Shown here in pieces: positions 32,400 to 44,034 of a DNA stretch of 64,000 nt (positions are counted from its first letter, which is position 1; each line of letters starts with the position of its first letter). Source of the stretch: Talinum fruticosum (lineage: Eukaryota; Streptophyta; Magnoliopsida; Caryophyllales; Talinaceae); contig JAITYX010000139.1 in the NCBI GenBank assembly GCA_021018815.1, forward strand, positions 496,001-560,000. The letters are read 5' to 3'. Both the position numbers and the translations under genes were made by a program. The notes beneath the pieces were generated by a model. The model saw only the letters and a list, made by a program, of their open reading frames with translations, was not told the origin of the DNA and ran no database searches.

Positions 32400-32549
32400 C
32401 TTGGCAAGATTGTTTCATTAGCTCTCGATCAAAGAGGCTATATGCAATTATGCATCCAAGCCGACATCTATGGCAACAATATGAACAGCCCCAGTAGCAT
32501 CATCCTTTGTGCATTTCCTGAGTAGGATGTGCCCTCCATTTTTCATGTC
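32400..32549 (-). other. 3' UTR exon of the DYW-PPR gene (predicted)
   Basis: On the minus strand GTTCACAG|GACATGAAAAATGG (junction 32550/32549) is a good acceptor and pairs with the donor TATTG|GTAAGTTC at 33408/33407, 16-18 bases after the DYW stop codon. This makes a 3' UTR intron of 858 bp (33407-32550). The exon has a 32-codon frame from its first ATG, but it follows the stop and is likely chance. The left limit is not known. Confidence 0.45.
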
Positions 32550-33423
32550 CTGTGAACGAGAGTGGCAGACAATAAACCTACATTGAAAATAATGACACCA
32601 ACAACCTTATAAGAAATCAGACTCGTAGTAAACATATTGGAGCAAAGTGGACACTGCTACTATAACCAGTGCCAAGTGGGAAGAGATGTACTTGCATGCC
32701 TTATAATATCAAACACATCATACAAACCAGAAAACGTTGAGAGGTACCATGAAACTATTCAGAGTAAACAGAAATGGATGTCAAATAATGAAATGATCAT
32801 AGTACAAAGTTATCAACGCATTAACATTTCTCTTTAATTATACTCCTTTTTTTTGGGGGGAGGGGGTTTTGTCACACTTCATTTGGATTCATTAAAGGAG
32901 TAGTGTGAGTTCAAGCTACAATGCACACAAAGCATGAGTAATACCACAACCATCTACTTTACGCAGCTTGCTTAGAACTAGTCTCTTTCTATACACACAC
33001 ACGTACTCACTCCAACACTCCCCCTCTTGCAAAAACATTCTTGTTACGTCCCAAGTGGGCCAACTCACCAAGCCTTCACCAGAAAATATAAGGTAAAAAG
33101 CTTTCAAAAAAAAAAACGAAAACATCTCAGATGAAAAAGGGAGGAATAACTACTAAGGACTCAAATTAGCAGCCTAAACTGATAATAGTAACAAATAACA
33201 AAGGATAAAGACAACAAATGGAGGAAGAATGGATGTGTTCATATCCCCCACTAGAAAAGATGAGACCTCCTGCACACTTCACACACATTCTTTTTCAAAA
33301 TGAGTAATATCTAAAGCAACAAAAGGTTAAAAAACCAGAACATTGCAGGCCATCCATTCAAGCAGAGAGTAGTTAAAGAGAACAGAAAGAAGAGTCGTGA
33401 ACTTACCAATAAAGTCAATGTCA

Positions 33424-35342
33424 TCACCAGTAGTCATTGCAGGAACATTTTCCATCTCTAAAATGGTGAAATCTCTTTGCATCTCTCATGACAACCTCTC
33501 TTCCAACAAGCTTTGAGATAATCTTAAATGCATTATGGCAATCACAACAGACACGAAGATTCTTGATTATACGAATTGGCATTCGGGCTGGACTGGTCAT
33601 TAGGGCAGACATGCAAGCAAGTCTCTCACTATGAGCCATAATAGCTTCCTCTTTGCCCTCTGGATCGATGTCATGGAGAACAAATCTGGTCTCTGGTATA
33701 TAACCAGCCTCTTTTAGTGATTCTTTCACTCCCCTCAAAATTGCATAGATCTTGTTGCTTTCTGGATGAGATCTATCACCCGCTCTGTATTCATGTTTTG
33801 TGTGCTCCAAAGGATTAGCCTTCTTCACTTTCTTCTTCAAAAGATCAGCATCTTTAATTGGCAGGAGTCCAGCCTTTGATTCCTCACTCAAGTGAGAAGG
33901 GTCCAGATGTTCCACGATCTGTGCGCACCGATCCCCAAGTTCTAAGTTCCCTTGGACCCTGGAAATGTTCATTAAGCTTTCCCAGACATCTATGCTAGGT
34001 TCAATTGGCATTTTCTCAATGAACTCTAAAGCTCCTTCTAGATAACCTGAACTACCAAACATGTGCACTATACTAGCATAGTGAGCCATGGATGGACTAA
34101 TGCCGTAAACCTTGCTCATTGACTCAAAATGTAGTATGCCTTCAGTGACATCACCAATGACACCACAAGCATCAAATACCCCAAAGAACATTTGGCCATC
34201 AGGTTTGAGGCCTGCCTCCTTAAATCGGGTGAACATATCAATGGCATCCTCTCCAAGACCATTTCTAGCAAACCATGTAATCATTGTGTCCCAAGATGTT
34301 AAATTACGCTCAGGCATTTGGTTAAATGTATTAGATGCATCCTCCATAGAACCACATTTCCCATACATCTCAAGTATCTTGTTGAAAGTGCTGACTTTTA
34401 TGGGAGACATAAATCTAATAAGATGCTCGTGAACAGCTTTTGCTTCGTTTAAAGCTTTTGCCTTCCCACATGCTTCCATCATAATAAAGAAGCGTGGCAA
34501 ATCTATACAAACTCCCATATCGCCAAGCTTTCTCATGCATTTAACAGTCTTTTCTAAGTCCCAGTCCTTGCAAAAGCGTCTAGTTCCTCCAGTGTGCCCT
34601 GAATACCATCATCTTCACGTGAATATCCACCTGGACTAGCATTCGACAGTGTTGGAGTATGAAACTTAGAGTTAAGTGATCCATTCAGGCTCTGCTGGGG
34701 AGGTCCTGAATGACTATTATAATAACCACTAGGATTGCCAACATGAGTAACAATATTTCCTTGCTGGTACCCATTTGACCTTGACTGGAAACTCATATGC
34801 TCATGCTGATAACCATCAGGCTGAAATGTTACTTTGTTCCCTGTATTCAGATCACTAAGACTCTGTTGAAAAGGGCCATTATTCCTGATCCAATGTTCAT
34901 TGATTGACTGCTGATAAGCTGGAGCATTTCCGTCATTGCGGTGAACCGGATATTGCATACCTGTTCCAATGTTCTCCGTTGTATGGTGCCAAGGATTTTG
35001 CAGAGATGTCTGATTGTTCACAGAATGATGACTTATTGGACTAGACTGAAGCTGGGATTGTCCAACATTCTGCCAGCGGCCATCATCGTCTACTCCATCT
35101 GAGCTAAAATCATTAAAATTTGTCGGGATCCTATTCACTGCAGCAAAACCACTCGAGTACAGTCTGGAACTCATGCAATTTTTTCCAAGTACTCTATCTG
35201 GTAAGAAAGCAACTTTCCCTCTATTTTGTACATGATACGCTGCAATCTTATCATGCCAATCATTATTTCGATAAATCAACTGGATATGGAACCGTCTGAA
35301 TAAGGAGAAGGAATGTTGATATCGTCTCATCCAGAAACCCAC
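33424..35342 (-). CDS. DYW-class pentatricopeptide repeat RNA-editing factor (one frameshift)
   Basis: Minus strand, about 639 codons. The first 250 residues (from MGFWMRRYQHSF) are basic at the start, fitting mitochondrial targeting, then Gln/Asn/Ser-rich and low in complexity. PPR repeats follow (for example VSTFNKILEMYGKCGSMEDA, TSWDTMITWFARNGLGEDA), then E-type motifs and a DYW deaminase domain with AHSERLA (H-x-E zinc and catalytic motif), CCDCHNAF and the terminal CSCNDYW. DYW domains convert C to U in organelle RNA. The long Gln/Asn-rich N-terminus with few repeats resembles the MEF8/DYW2-like group; that is inference. The frame breaks at an A4 run (34572-34575): five A would turn the junction into LDAFCKDWDLEKTVKCMRKL and make one continuous protein. 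Confidence 0.85.
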
Positions 35343-35364
35343 TCAACTTTATCAGTGAGATTTC

Positions 35365-36558
35365 CTAAGGCATGACAAGAAAGAAACAGAATCTTCAATC
35401 AGATCTTATCTTGCCATCTAGTATCTACTAGAACACGATATATAATGAGCAAACTTCACAGGAAAACAAGACTATCTAACTTGAATCAGGTACACCAAAT
35501 CTCTTCAATAGATTTCCATGACATGGAAAGGTCAATTATGACAATTATTTCCTTGAAGTAAGAAGAGAGTATGATTTATGCACTAGAATCAGTGTAGCTA
35601 ACAATGACCATCATTATCATATATTCTAAAGGTTCAGGTGACAATTCCTTTCAAGATCATAAAGTTATATTCACAAACAAAATCTACTGACACAAGTACA
35701 CAACTTTAAATGATGGCATCTTTAAGAAGAATAAAACACGCCACTTAAGCAGGCATCTAATAGAATAAGGTTAATGACAAGATAATTGCAGCTCGGTACC
35801 AAGAAATCAACACTAGATTTCAGTGGGTACAAAACTGCTGTAAGTTTAAGTCATAATCTTTTTTCAGTGTTTGTCCGGCAGAGAATGTTCATTTCCAGCA
35901 ACATTGTTACTTGGCTGGAATTGAGGAACAATTGTTTATGACCATAATCTGGAACTACCTGATGAAAAACAGGTGATGATAACTGCAGGATCTCGTTCAT
36001 ACGGATGAGGATGGGAACAGGTAACTCCATATGTACAGGTGGGAGGTACAAACCTCCGACTAAAGTCGATAGGGAGCATGAGCTTGTGGCTATTCCCCAT
36101 GCAAGCGGGACCCACACTGGGAGTTGTTATATAGTTCGTAAAACTTCCTACTGCGAAGATTCACGCTGTAAAGGAAGACAATTTCCTAAATATAAATTAC
36201 TAGCAAATGCTTACACTGATGAACCGAGAACTGTCAACAATAGTATCCACCAACCAAACCATCATCCCATATATTTAAAACCCTAACATAAGTATGGACT
36301 AATTAGCTCAGTCTTGAAGCCCTCAAAATCATCCAAAGTTCATCTTTCGAACACAATACGACCAGATTTACACAAAACAACGATACCCTTGCGCTAATAC
36401 ATACCATTTCTCAATCAACAAACTCTACCAAAATACAAATTCGAAGAATACATTCCCCCAAAGCACCAAAGTCAGCATCAAATAGTAGAATCATCAATTA
36501 CCGATTCAAATCAGTTGGAAACTCGAAATGAATAGTTAGAATGAAAAATTTCGCTTAC
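35365..36558 (-). other. 5' UTR intron of the DYW-PPR gene (predicted)
   Basis: On the minus strand the donor CGAG|GTAAGC (36558) and acceptor GCCTTAG|GAAATC (35365) would remove 1194 bp and end 22 bases before the ATG. The leader exon above 36558 is pyrimidine-rich on the plus strand (GAGAGAG on the transcript strand), as plant leaders often are. Frames inside this stretch are not protein-like. Confidence 0.55.
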
Positions 36559-36759
36559 CTCGATACCAATTGCCGGCTAACTGACCAATTACAGGACTCC
36601 TCGAGCTATCTCTCTCCTCGCCGCCGCCACCGCTCTCTTTCTCTCTCTTGCCGCCTCCTTCCCTTTCTCTCTCAAATGGCGGCGACGCTGGCTGGCAGTG
36701 GTTGCGCAACCTTCTTCCCTTTTCTCTCTCCTCTCCTCTGCTCACTCTCAATTTCTGCT

Positions 36760-38639
36760 TCTCTTGGCTTGGCCCAGTTCTCTTCTTGCGTATTAATTTC
36801 TAACCTTTTTATTTTTTCAGGACTCGTTATTTTCCACTGTATTCATAACGTTAATGGGCCGGATCGGCTCTTTATGTGGGACGTGCATCATCTTAGGCCC
36901 AGCCCAAACTATACAGACTGGGGTCTTTCCAAGCCCACCTTAGGAAATTGTAAAATTAGGGGGTTTCTCGGCCCAAATTGGAATTGGATCAGATTGAGGT
37001 TTTTTTTTTTTTCTTTTTGTAATATGAGGATGAGATTGAGTTGATTTGAGTTTAATCCAAATTTAATTAAGTTGATCATGGAAAAATTTAATTAAAAAAA
37101 TTATTAGAGCTGACAGTGAAATGGATAAATCTTATTGAGATTTGGAAATTTTTTTTATTGTTACGTTGCCTCCATATGCTATGAATTCTACAAAATAAAA
37201 TGTTCCATGGTTTTATTTCTTAGGTGTGTTTGGTTCATGAACGTTTTTCTATTAAATAATTTTCAATTTTCTGTCTTTGGTGAATAATCGGATGGAGAAT
37301 TATTTTTGAAGGAAAATCATTCTCACCCATATGCGAAAAAGTATTTTCTATTTAAAAAGGGAGCAAGTTAATTTTTCGGGCACTAGTGACCTCAATAATT
37401 TGAATCAAAATTCGGCCTTTTGATAGAGAATAGTAAAAAGTGATCAATTTTAAAATTTAATATTAAAATTTCTTCATTTGCCAATATTTATCACTCCATA
37501 TATAACCACTAAAATAATTAAGTTGACTAATTTTTTGGATACTAGTAACTTCAACGAGTTTGAGTCGAAACTTTACCATTTATACAAAATATTAAAAGAA
37601 GTTCAACTGTAAAAATTAATATCAAATTCATTTATGAGTCGACATTTATTACCACATGTATAACCTTTAAAATAATACAAAGTAAATGATTCAATCAGAC
37701 ATCTGTGCGCAAACTAAACAGAGGCTTCATATATGAATTGAAGCAATACTCGGAATGTATTATGAAAATAGTAAGATTTTTGGATAGGAATAATATGAAT
37801 TTTGGGGGTATTCAACTTTTTTTTTCTTGGATGAGAACAAAACAAACTAACGATATTATAACATAATCGAGTTTGGGGGTTAAGACTCGTCGAAAGGCGA
37901 CATGTCTAGTAAAATTGACATGTGCACGGCAAAATCAAAATTTTGACCTTAAATTTTGACTTAAATTTATTGTTTAATGACCACAAATAAGAGGTAGGGG
38001 CTAAGTAAAAATTTTATAGTTTGCTTATTTGGTCATTAAATAATTAAAATACATGCAAATTCAAGGTCAAAATTTTAACTTTATTGTGCACGTGTCAACT
38101 TCACTTGATACATCAACTTTCAAAAGAGTCGCCCATCCCCTATTTAAGGTTATCGTAATTTGAACTAAATTTGACTTAAAAGACATAAAATTTACAATTC
38201 CCCGACTAAGGATGAGAATAAAATAAAGACGGTGAACTAGTAAGTGTATTGCATATTATTTTTCTGATATGACCCAAAATAATTACCAATATGATTAGGA
38301 ATTCTTCTTATCCTCGTCAAACAATGGTAACTAGTTCATTTTGGGCGAGGAGAGAATTAAAATTTTGTACGATGCAAATTCTCTCGAAGAATAATAGTTA
38401 AGACTAAAAACGATCTCATCAATAGTCACTTGATATATTTAATGGCGAATATATCCACATAAGTTTAACTCTCCGCCACTCTTGATGAAATAAGAGTTGC
38501 AAGTCTTTGATTTGATTTGGTTTGGCCTACAAATGTAAAGATCTAGTCAAATCTAAAGTGGACACATAATTTCCTTTATTCAAAGTTCCTAAGTGTTATA
38601 CTACTATACCAACAAACATCTAAAACATCATCCAACATA
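36760..38639. other. Intergenic, AT-rich
   Basis: Promoter side of the DYW-PPR gene, then AT-rich DNA. A TAGGTGTGTTTGGTTCATG word at 37222-37240 is typical of MITE ends, but no partner end was found. No gene. Confidence 0.35.
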
Positions 38640-38990
38640 TTACCGGTAACGAAATAAGGGGATACTCAAATACAATAAGAGGAAAGGTCGGGTTACTACA
38701 CCTAGATTAGTAAGATGATTTGTAACTCTGTTGCCCTCTTTAAAGCAATGGTTAATAAAAATCATCCACCGATCGAGATTATTATCTCGATCTTGACACT
38801 CTTTTAATGTACTTTTATAATAATGCAACTGACCTTAGTGTAACACCTCCATATTTTTCTTTTCTTTTTTACAACAATCTGAATTCAATCTAGGGGCTTC
38901 ATGATTATTTTGGGAGCCAGGCAATGCAAAGATCTTGTTTAGTGCTAGTAAACTCAGCTTTGAAGGAAAGCAAATGCCATAGTGTTTTTT
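38640..38990 (-). pseudogene. LINE RNase H fragment
   Basis: On the minus strand a segment reads LDRWMIFINHCFKEGNRVTNHLTNLG, the C-terminal end of a LINE RNase H domain (the His before REGNR-like and the LA-N-x-G pattern). Upstream frames with AEFTSTKQDLCIAWL match the domain's middle helix. Stops separate them. A T29 run follows at 38984-39012. Confidence 0.55.
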
Positions 38991-39012
38991 TTTTTTTTTT
39001 TTTTTTTTTTTT
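38984..39012. repeat. Poly(T) run
   Basis: About 29 T in a row. It may be a simple repeat or the tail of a minus-strand retroinsertion; no target duplication is evident. Confidence 0.8.
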
Positions 39013-39044
39013 GTAGGTAGTAAAAATTTAGAAGAGTTTTGCAT

Positions 39045-41294
39045 GAGATACTCAAGTTAGGTACGAGAGAACAGAAGTAATTGCATTACGAAAAAGACTC
39101 ATACATATGATATGTTGTTTTCAAGTTATTATAAATAATTATTGTCGAGTGTTGGATATTATAAAATTATAATTAGAAAATATAATTTGGTGACTGCTAA
39201 GGTTGATGAGTGTTGATCAGTATTAGTTGATATTAATTAGATAAATGCTGATAATAAGCAGTTATCATAAGTTGAAAGAATACAAGCATTCGATGCATTT
39301 TTTTTTTTTTTGTTGGACTTTAATCTTGTATGTAAATTAAGAGACCGATCTAATATTGACCCATCAGATACGGTTTTTTTCATTTATAAGATTTGCGTTT
39401 AAATTTTTATTTAAGAAGCATTGATTCTTAATAACGGACACAAAACATATGCTTAGAAAGAAAGTATTCGAATCTAAAATACATAGATACAAAATACAAG
39501 TAGACAGCTCTAACCATAAATTTTTGGAAGACACAAAATAAAATATGTAGAGCAAGTTATAGAGCCTGAGGAGTGTGATATTGATGGGCTTCCTCTCCCT
39601 CATGGGAGTTGACAGAACCATTTAATGGAGGCATCATTAGCTGCTAAACAATAAGATGGTTAATTTGACTGGTCTACTCTGCTACCCAGAAACATAATAT
39701 GAGTCACCTGAGTCTGAATGAGGTGGGTGACTATAATGGTGCTGGTGATGGTGGTGGTGGTCTTCGAGGCCTCTGAAATCTCAACTTTTACCCCAAAAAT
39801 ACTACTATTTTGATGGTCCCTTGTAGTATATAGTATGTATTTACCTCAGGAATTAATTAAGTAATGAGGGGAGGCCATTTTGATTCCATTGCTGTGTTTT
39901 ACTGGTTCCCATGCTCTGTTTCTCATATCCCAATAGCAGATAAGTTAACAGCTCTCTCTCTCTCTCTCTCTTGGCATTCATCTGTCTGTGCATTGTCCCA
40001 CGTGAATGCCATTATATTATATGCATTTCACATGGGATTCCCATGCATTGTCAGCCTTCCTCAGCCCTCAACTTGGTCTTTCCTTTATCCTCAATCAAAC
40101 TCCAAATTCGAATTAACTGCAGCATATGTATATGCATGTATCGGAAGTTAGATATAATAGTCTTATCTTTAAATTATATAGACTTTTTTTAATTATGTTA
40201 TTAATTAAAAGTATTAATAGTATAGAGGTTTATAAAATTGCAGCATATTGTTTAATAGTACATAGTATTTAAATTTATTATAGTGTAGATAATTGCGCAC
40301 AAATATTTGTCAAATGATAAGCACGTATTGTTTCATTAATAAGATTGATCCTATTAGCATGTCTTTCTCTCATTTATCTAATAGTTTGTTCTATCTACTG
40401 AATTTAAAAGATTGCCTACTGCACCTAAAGTAATCCGGAACACTGCTAATGTGGCTACTTGATTGGTAAGGAAGAGCTTTCGGACAAATTGGAAGACTAT
40501 TGTATGTACGATATATACAACCCCTCCTCTGCTACTGGTGGACTGTTGTTCAAAAGGGTCGATAGAAGCAAAGTTTTTGGCGATCTTAGCTTCTACTAGT
40601 GTTTGGGGGAGGGGGCATGTTATTAAGTCAGAAACCTAAGCCAATACGGCATAATCAGCGATGTTTGGGACATAATGAATCGAATGCTCAAACATAGATA
40701 CCGATAGTAAATTAAAATTATTGTAAGCGAAATAATAAATACGTTACTACAAAACACATATACATATCATCATTTAAAGACAAGAAAAAGTATTTTGCTA
40801 CAAGAACTTTGTCATCATCATATCCATAAATTTAAGCTATAATTTGTTGCCTCTTTTTAGACAAATTATTCAAAAAAACTAAAACAACAACTAGATTCAA
40901 ACCTGATCAAACCTAAGCCAAATATTGTATAAATTTTTTTCAGTATAAATTAATCTAATCTAACTACTCATTTGTCACTTGTTCCAAAAACTCAGTGACT
41001 CTTATGATATCTACTAATGTTTCCTAATATCTAGATATATATAATTAAAACTGCCTAATTTTAAAGGGGTTACTTACTGACATTGCAGAGTCTGACAACA
41101 CCATTACTTATATTATCATAACACTGTTCAAAGTTGAGCATATATATTGGACCTCTAACTCACTACCTGTTGGACTTATATACAAACAAAGATTACACAT
41201 TCATATATATATATTTCTTAGCTTCAAAATTATTCAAAAAACATCCCGAACTTGAAGCTGGTTTAGCCCCTGTGTATACTACTTTTGCAGGTCT
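39045..41294. other. Intergenic; upstream region of the IQD gene
   Basis: No supported gene. 39697-39760 includes a minus-strand His/Ser-rich frame behind a possible acceptor (see findings), and 39970-40060 has an imperfect hairpin. ACTTTTGCAG at 41281-41290, five bases before the IQD start codon, looks like an acceptor, so a 5' UTR intron and exon of the IQD gene probably lie in 40.3-41.2 kb. Confidence 0.4.
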
Positions 41295-44034
41295 ATGGGG
41301 GTAGGGAAGACAGGGGGTAGCTCCTGGCTTACCTCTGTGAAAAGGGCCTTCAGATCTCCCACCAAAGCCTCTGCAAAGAAAAGTTGTAAGAGAAGTACTG
41401 AGGAAGATGATCATGGAGAAAAGGTGATTATTTTGCTGCTATGTAGTCAAATTTGCACCTGCTCTTTTTTTTTTTTTTAAATTCAAAGGGTATATGTTAC
41501 TCGGAATTGACCATACCCAAGTTTGAGTATCATGGATCATTCCAAAGTTTTACATTCTACTGATAGTTTAACACTTAAACTTATGCAGAAAACGGAAAAA
41601 CGAAGGTGGATTTTCAGAAAACTTACGAGTCCAACTAAGCAATGCCATGATGGGTTTAGTGGGAATGGAAATCTTAGTAAAGATAATGTGAGCTCCGACG
41701 AGCAAAGACGTGCAATAGCAGCAGCAGAAGCGAGCACGGAAGCAGCTAAAGCTGCTGTGGCAACAGCACAAGCTGCTGTCAAGAGTGTTACACAAACCCG
41801 CATTGCGTATTTGGTTCGACAACACTACGCTGCTTTGGTCATCCAAACAGCCTTCAGAGGATACCTAGTAAGTAATATGGATATGGATATGTCTATTTGT
41901 TCATTTATTTGTATTTTTGGAATCTGTCGATATCAGCTAGCTCAATTGTTGAAGTCTCTGCGACTTACTTGATCGAGTCAGAATCCTGTCTGTGTTAAGT
42001 CTTTGTCCCACCCAAAAAAGAAAAATGGTTGAACCTGCGATGCATATGAGGGGCAATTTTCTTTGAGGAACTACTTTCGATTTCCAAGAATTTTTCAATT
42101 TGGTTTTTGTTTTTCTTCCTAGACTGGCAAAAGCGGGATCCATGCAGGGAACTGTTGTTGTCTTTGTTTTTCATAGAAACCAGGAAAATTCATGCTTATC
42201 ATGGCAAGCTTGATTTATCTTAACTTGAAAAGCTGAAAATTGGAACATTCACTATTATCATTTCTTATGACTCTGATTTGCGCAAGAAAACCAGATCCTG
42301 ACAGTGCCCTGATCATTTTCATGTGGAAGTTTGGAAAAGAAAGCCCATAAAGGAACTAGAAAGCACAGCAAAAAGGAACCAAATTTTTTTATGTAGTAGA
42401 TTCTGTATAGGTTTCTTGTACTAGGCTGTAAGTATCGGACATGCATGCGTGTTCTAGGTTTGAGTACTTGTCCTGTGTCTGAAAATTTTCGGTATAATTT
42501 AAACTGAAGTGTCGAGTGTCCATATACTCGTTTGAGAGTGTTGAGGGCAATGTACATAGCTTCAGATGAGGTGCAGAGTCTGGTAACTTAGAATGGATTT
42601 TAGGTTCACGGGAAAGGGAAAAAAAAGGTTGTCAAGATACAAGACAGTAGACACTAGTATGCATCAAGCCATTTAGGAGATAGTGGACATACTTCATTTT
42701 GTAGTTCACTTCCTTCCAACTCTTAAGACTGAGATGCTCAAATATAATGAAGGCCAGACAAGCTTTGCGTGCACTCAAGGGGATTGTGAAGCTTCAGGCA
42801 CTAGTTAGAGGACACAATGTACGTAAACAAGCAAAGGCCGCTCTGAAATGCATGCAAGCTCTGATTCGAGTCCAAGCTAAAATGTGCGATCAGTACTCAA
42901 GTCCTTTGCAAGACAGAACTCGAAAGTCCATGTTTGCTGAGACCAACAACTTGTGGGATAAATACAAAGACATCCGCCAAAGGACTTCAATAGTAAAGCT
43001 CTCTACCCTATTATTGTGAAATTCTAATTATAATTTGGCAAAAACTGCTTTTTCTGATGTATGTTTACTCTGCAGACATTGAATGAGGAGAACATTATGG
43101 ATCAATGGGAAGATCGGCCATATACAATAGAGGACATTGAAACCATGTTGAAGAGCAAAAAGGAAGCAGCCTTAAAGCGAGAAAAAGCATTGGCATATGC
43201 ATTGTCTCAACAGGTTTTCCATCTCCCCTTGAGCTGTTATATGTTGTATAGTGTAATGCAAAATGACTCATGCTGACAATTCCTATTGTATGTCAAGATA
43301 AGGAGATTTGACAGGAGCCAATCTACAATAACCGAGAAAGAGGCAAATGGAGACTCTGGCTGGCTTGGACAGTGGATGGAGTCAGAGCAATCCTGGGACA
43401 ATGACAACAGATCGATCTCTCAGAGAAGAGACTCCATAAAAGACATCGACATTGAGTCATTACGGACACCACAAAACAGGAGACATAGCCTACATGTTGC
43501 TTCTCCACTTAACTATGAATCAGCACATCACTCACCCATGACACCATCATTCTGCAATATCAGACCCCTGCACATCCAATCAGCAAGCCCACGATGCCTA
43601 AATGGGATCAGAACTCACTCGACAACAACCACCCCCAGCTTACGCTCTAATTGTCCTTCAACTGTCAGCAGCTACAGGTACAAAGCAGGTGGAGCCACGG
43701 CAGTGCCAAATTATATGGCAGCTACTGAGTCAGCCAAGGCAAAAACTCGCTCACAGAGTACTCCCAGACACAGATTATCTACGCCAGAAAGATCAGAACG
43801 AGGAGGTTCAGCGAAAAGCGGCTCTCATACCCTGTGCCCGAATCTCATTCTGATTGCACCATCTACAATGATTATGGTTGCTTCAGTGGGAACTTGAGAA
43901 GTCCTAGCTTTAGGAGTGTTCAGGGCGGTGGTTATGGTGTTGAGAGAGGGTCACACTGCTCTTGTTACACTGAAAGTACCGGTGGAGAAGTTTCACCGGC
44001 TTCCACTAGTCATATTAGAAGGTGGTTAAGCTGA
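41295..44034 (+). CDS. IQ67-domain (IQD) calmodulin-binding protein (one frameshift)
   Basis: Five exons, all phase-0 junctions: 41295-41423, 41589-41867, 42753-42992, 43076-43213 and 43298-44034, about 507 residues. The N-terminus MGVGKTGGSSWLTSVKRAF is typical of the family. The IQ67 domain spans exons 2 and 3: HYAALVIQTAFRGYL, then ARQALRALKGIVKLQALVRG, then ALKCMQALIRVQAKM. The intron after the first IQ helix is at the family's conserved position. The basic, Ser-rich C-terminus ends RRWLS. IQD proteins bind calmodulin and scaffold it to microtubules, membranes or the nucleus. The order of blocks suggests the IQD16-18 branch (inference). The frame breaks at an A4 run (43814-43817): five A would join GGSAKKRLSYPVPESHSD in one frame up to the stop at 44032-44034; as given, it stops at 43897 with a wrong tail. 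Confidence 0.88.

Noticed and set aside
32438..32545. Short frame MKNGGHILLRKCTKDD...
   Set aside because: It looks protein-like but lies after the DYW stop codon in a predicted 3' UTR exon, with no upstream coding exon joining it in frame.
36005..36286. Plus-strand frame of 93 codons
   Set aside because: It sits inside the predicted 5' UTR intron of the DYW-PPR gene and has no domain.
36295..36360. tRNA-like words (TTAGCTCAG and CTTTCGAACAC)
   Set aside because: They resemble A and B boxes, but no cloverleaf with paired acceptor and anticodon stems can be formed.
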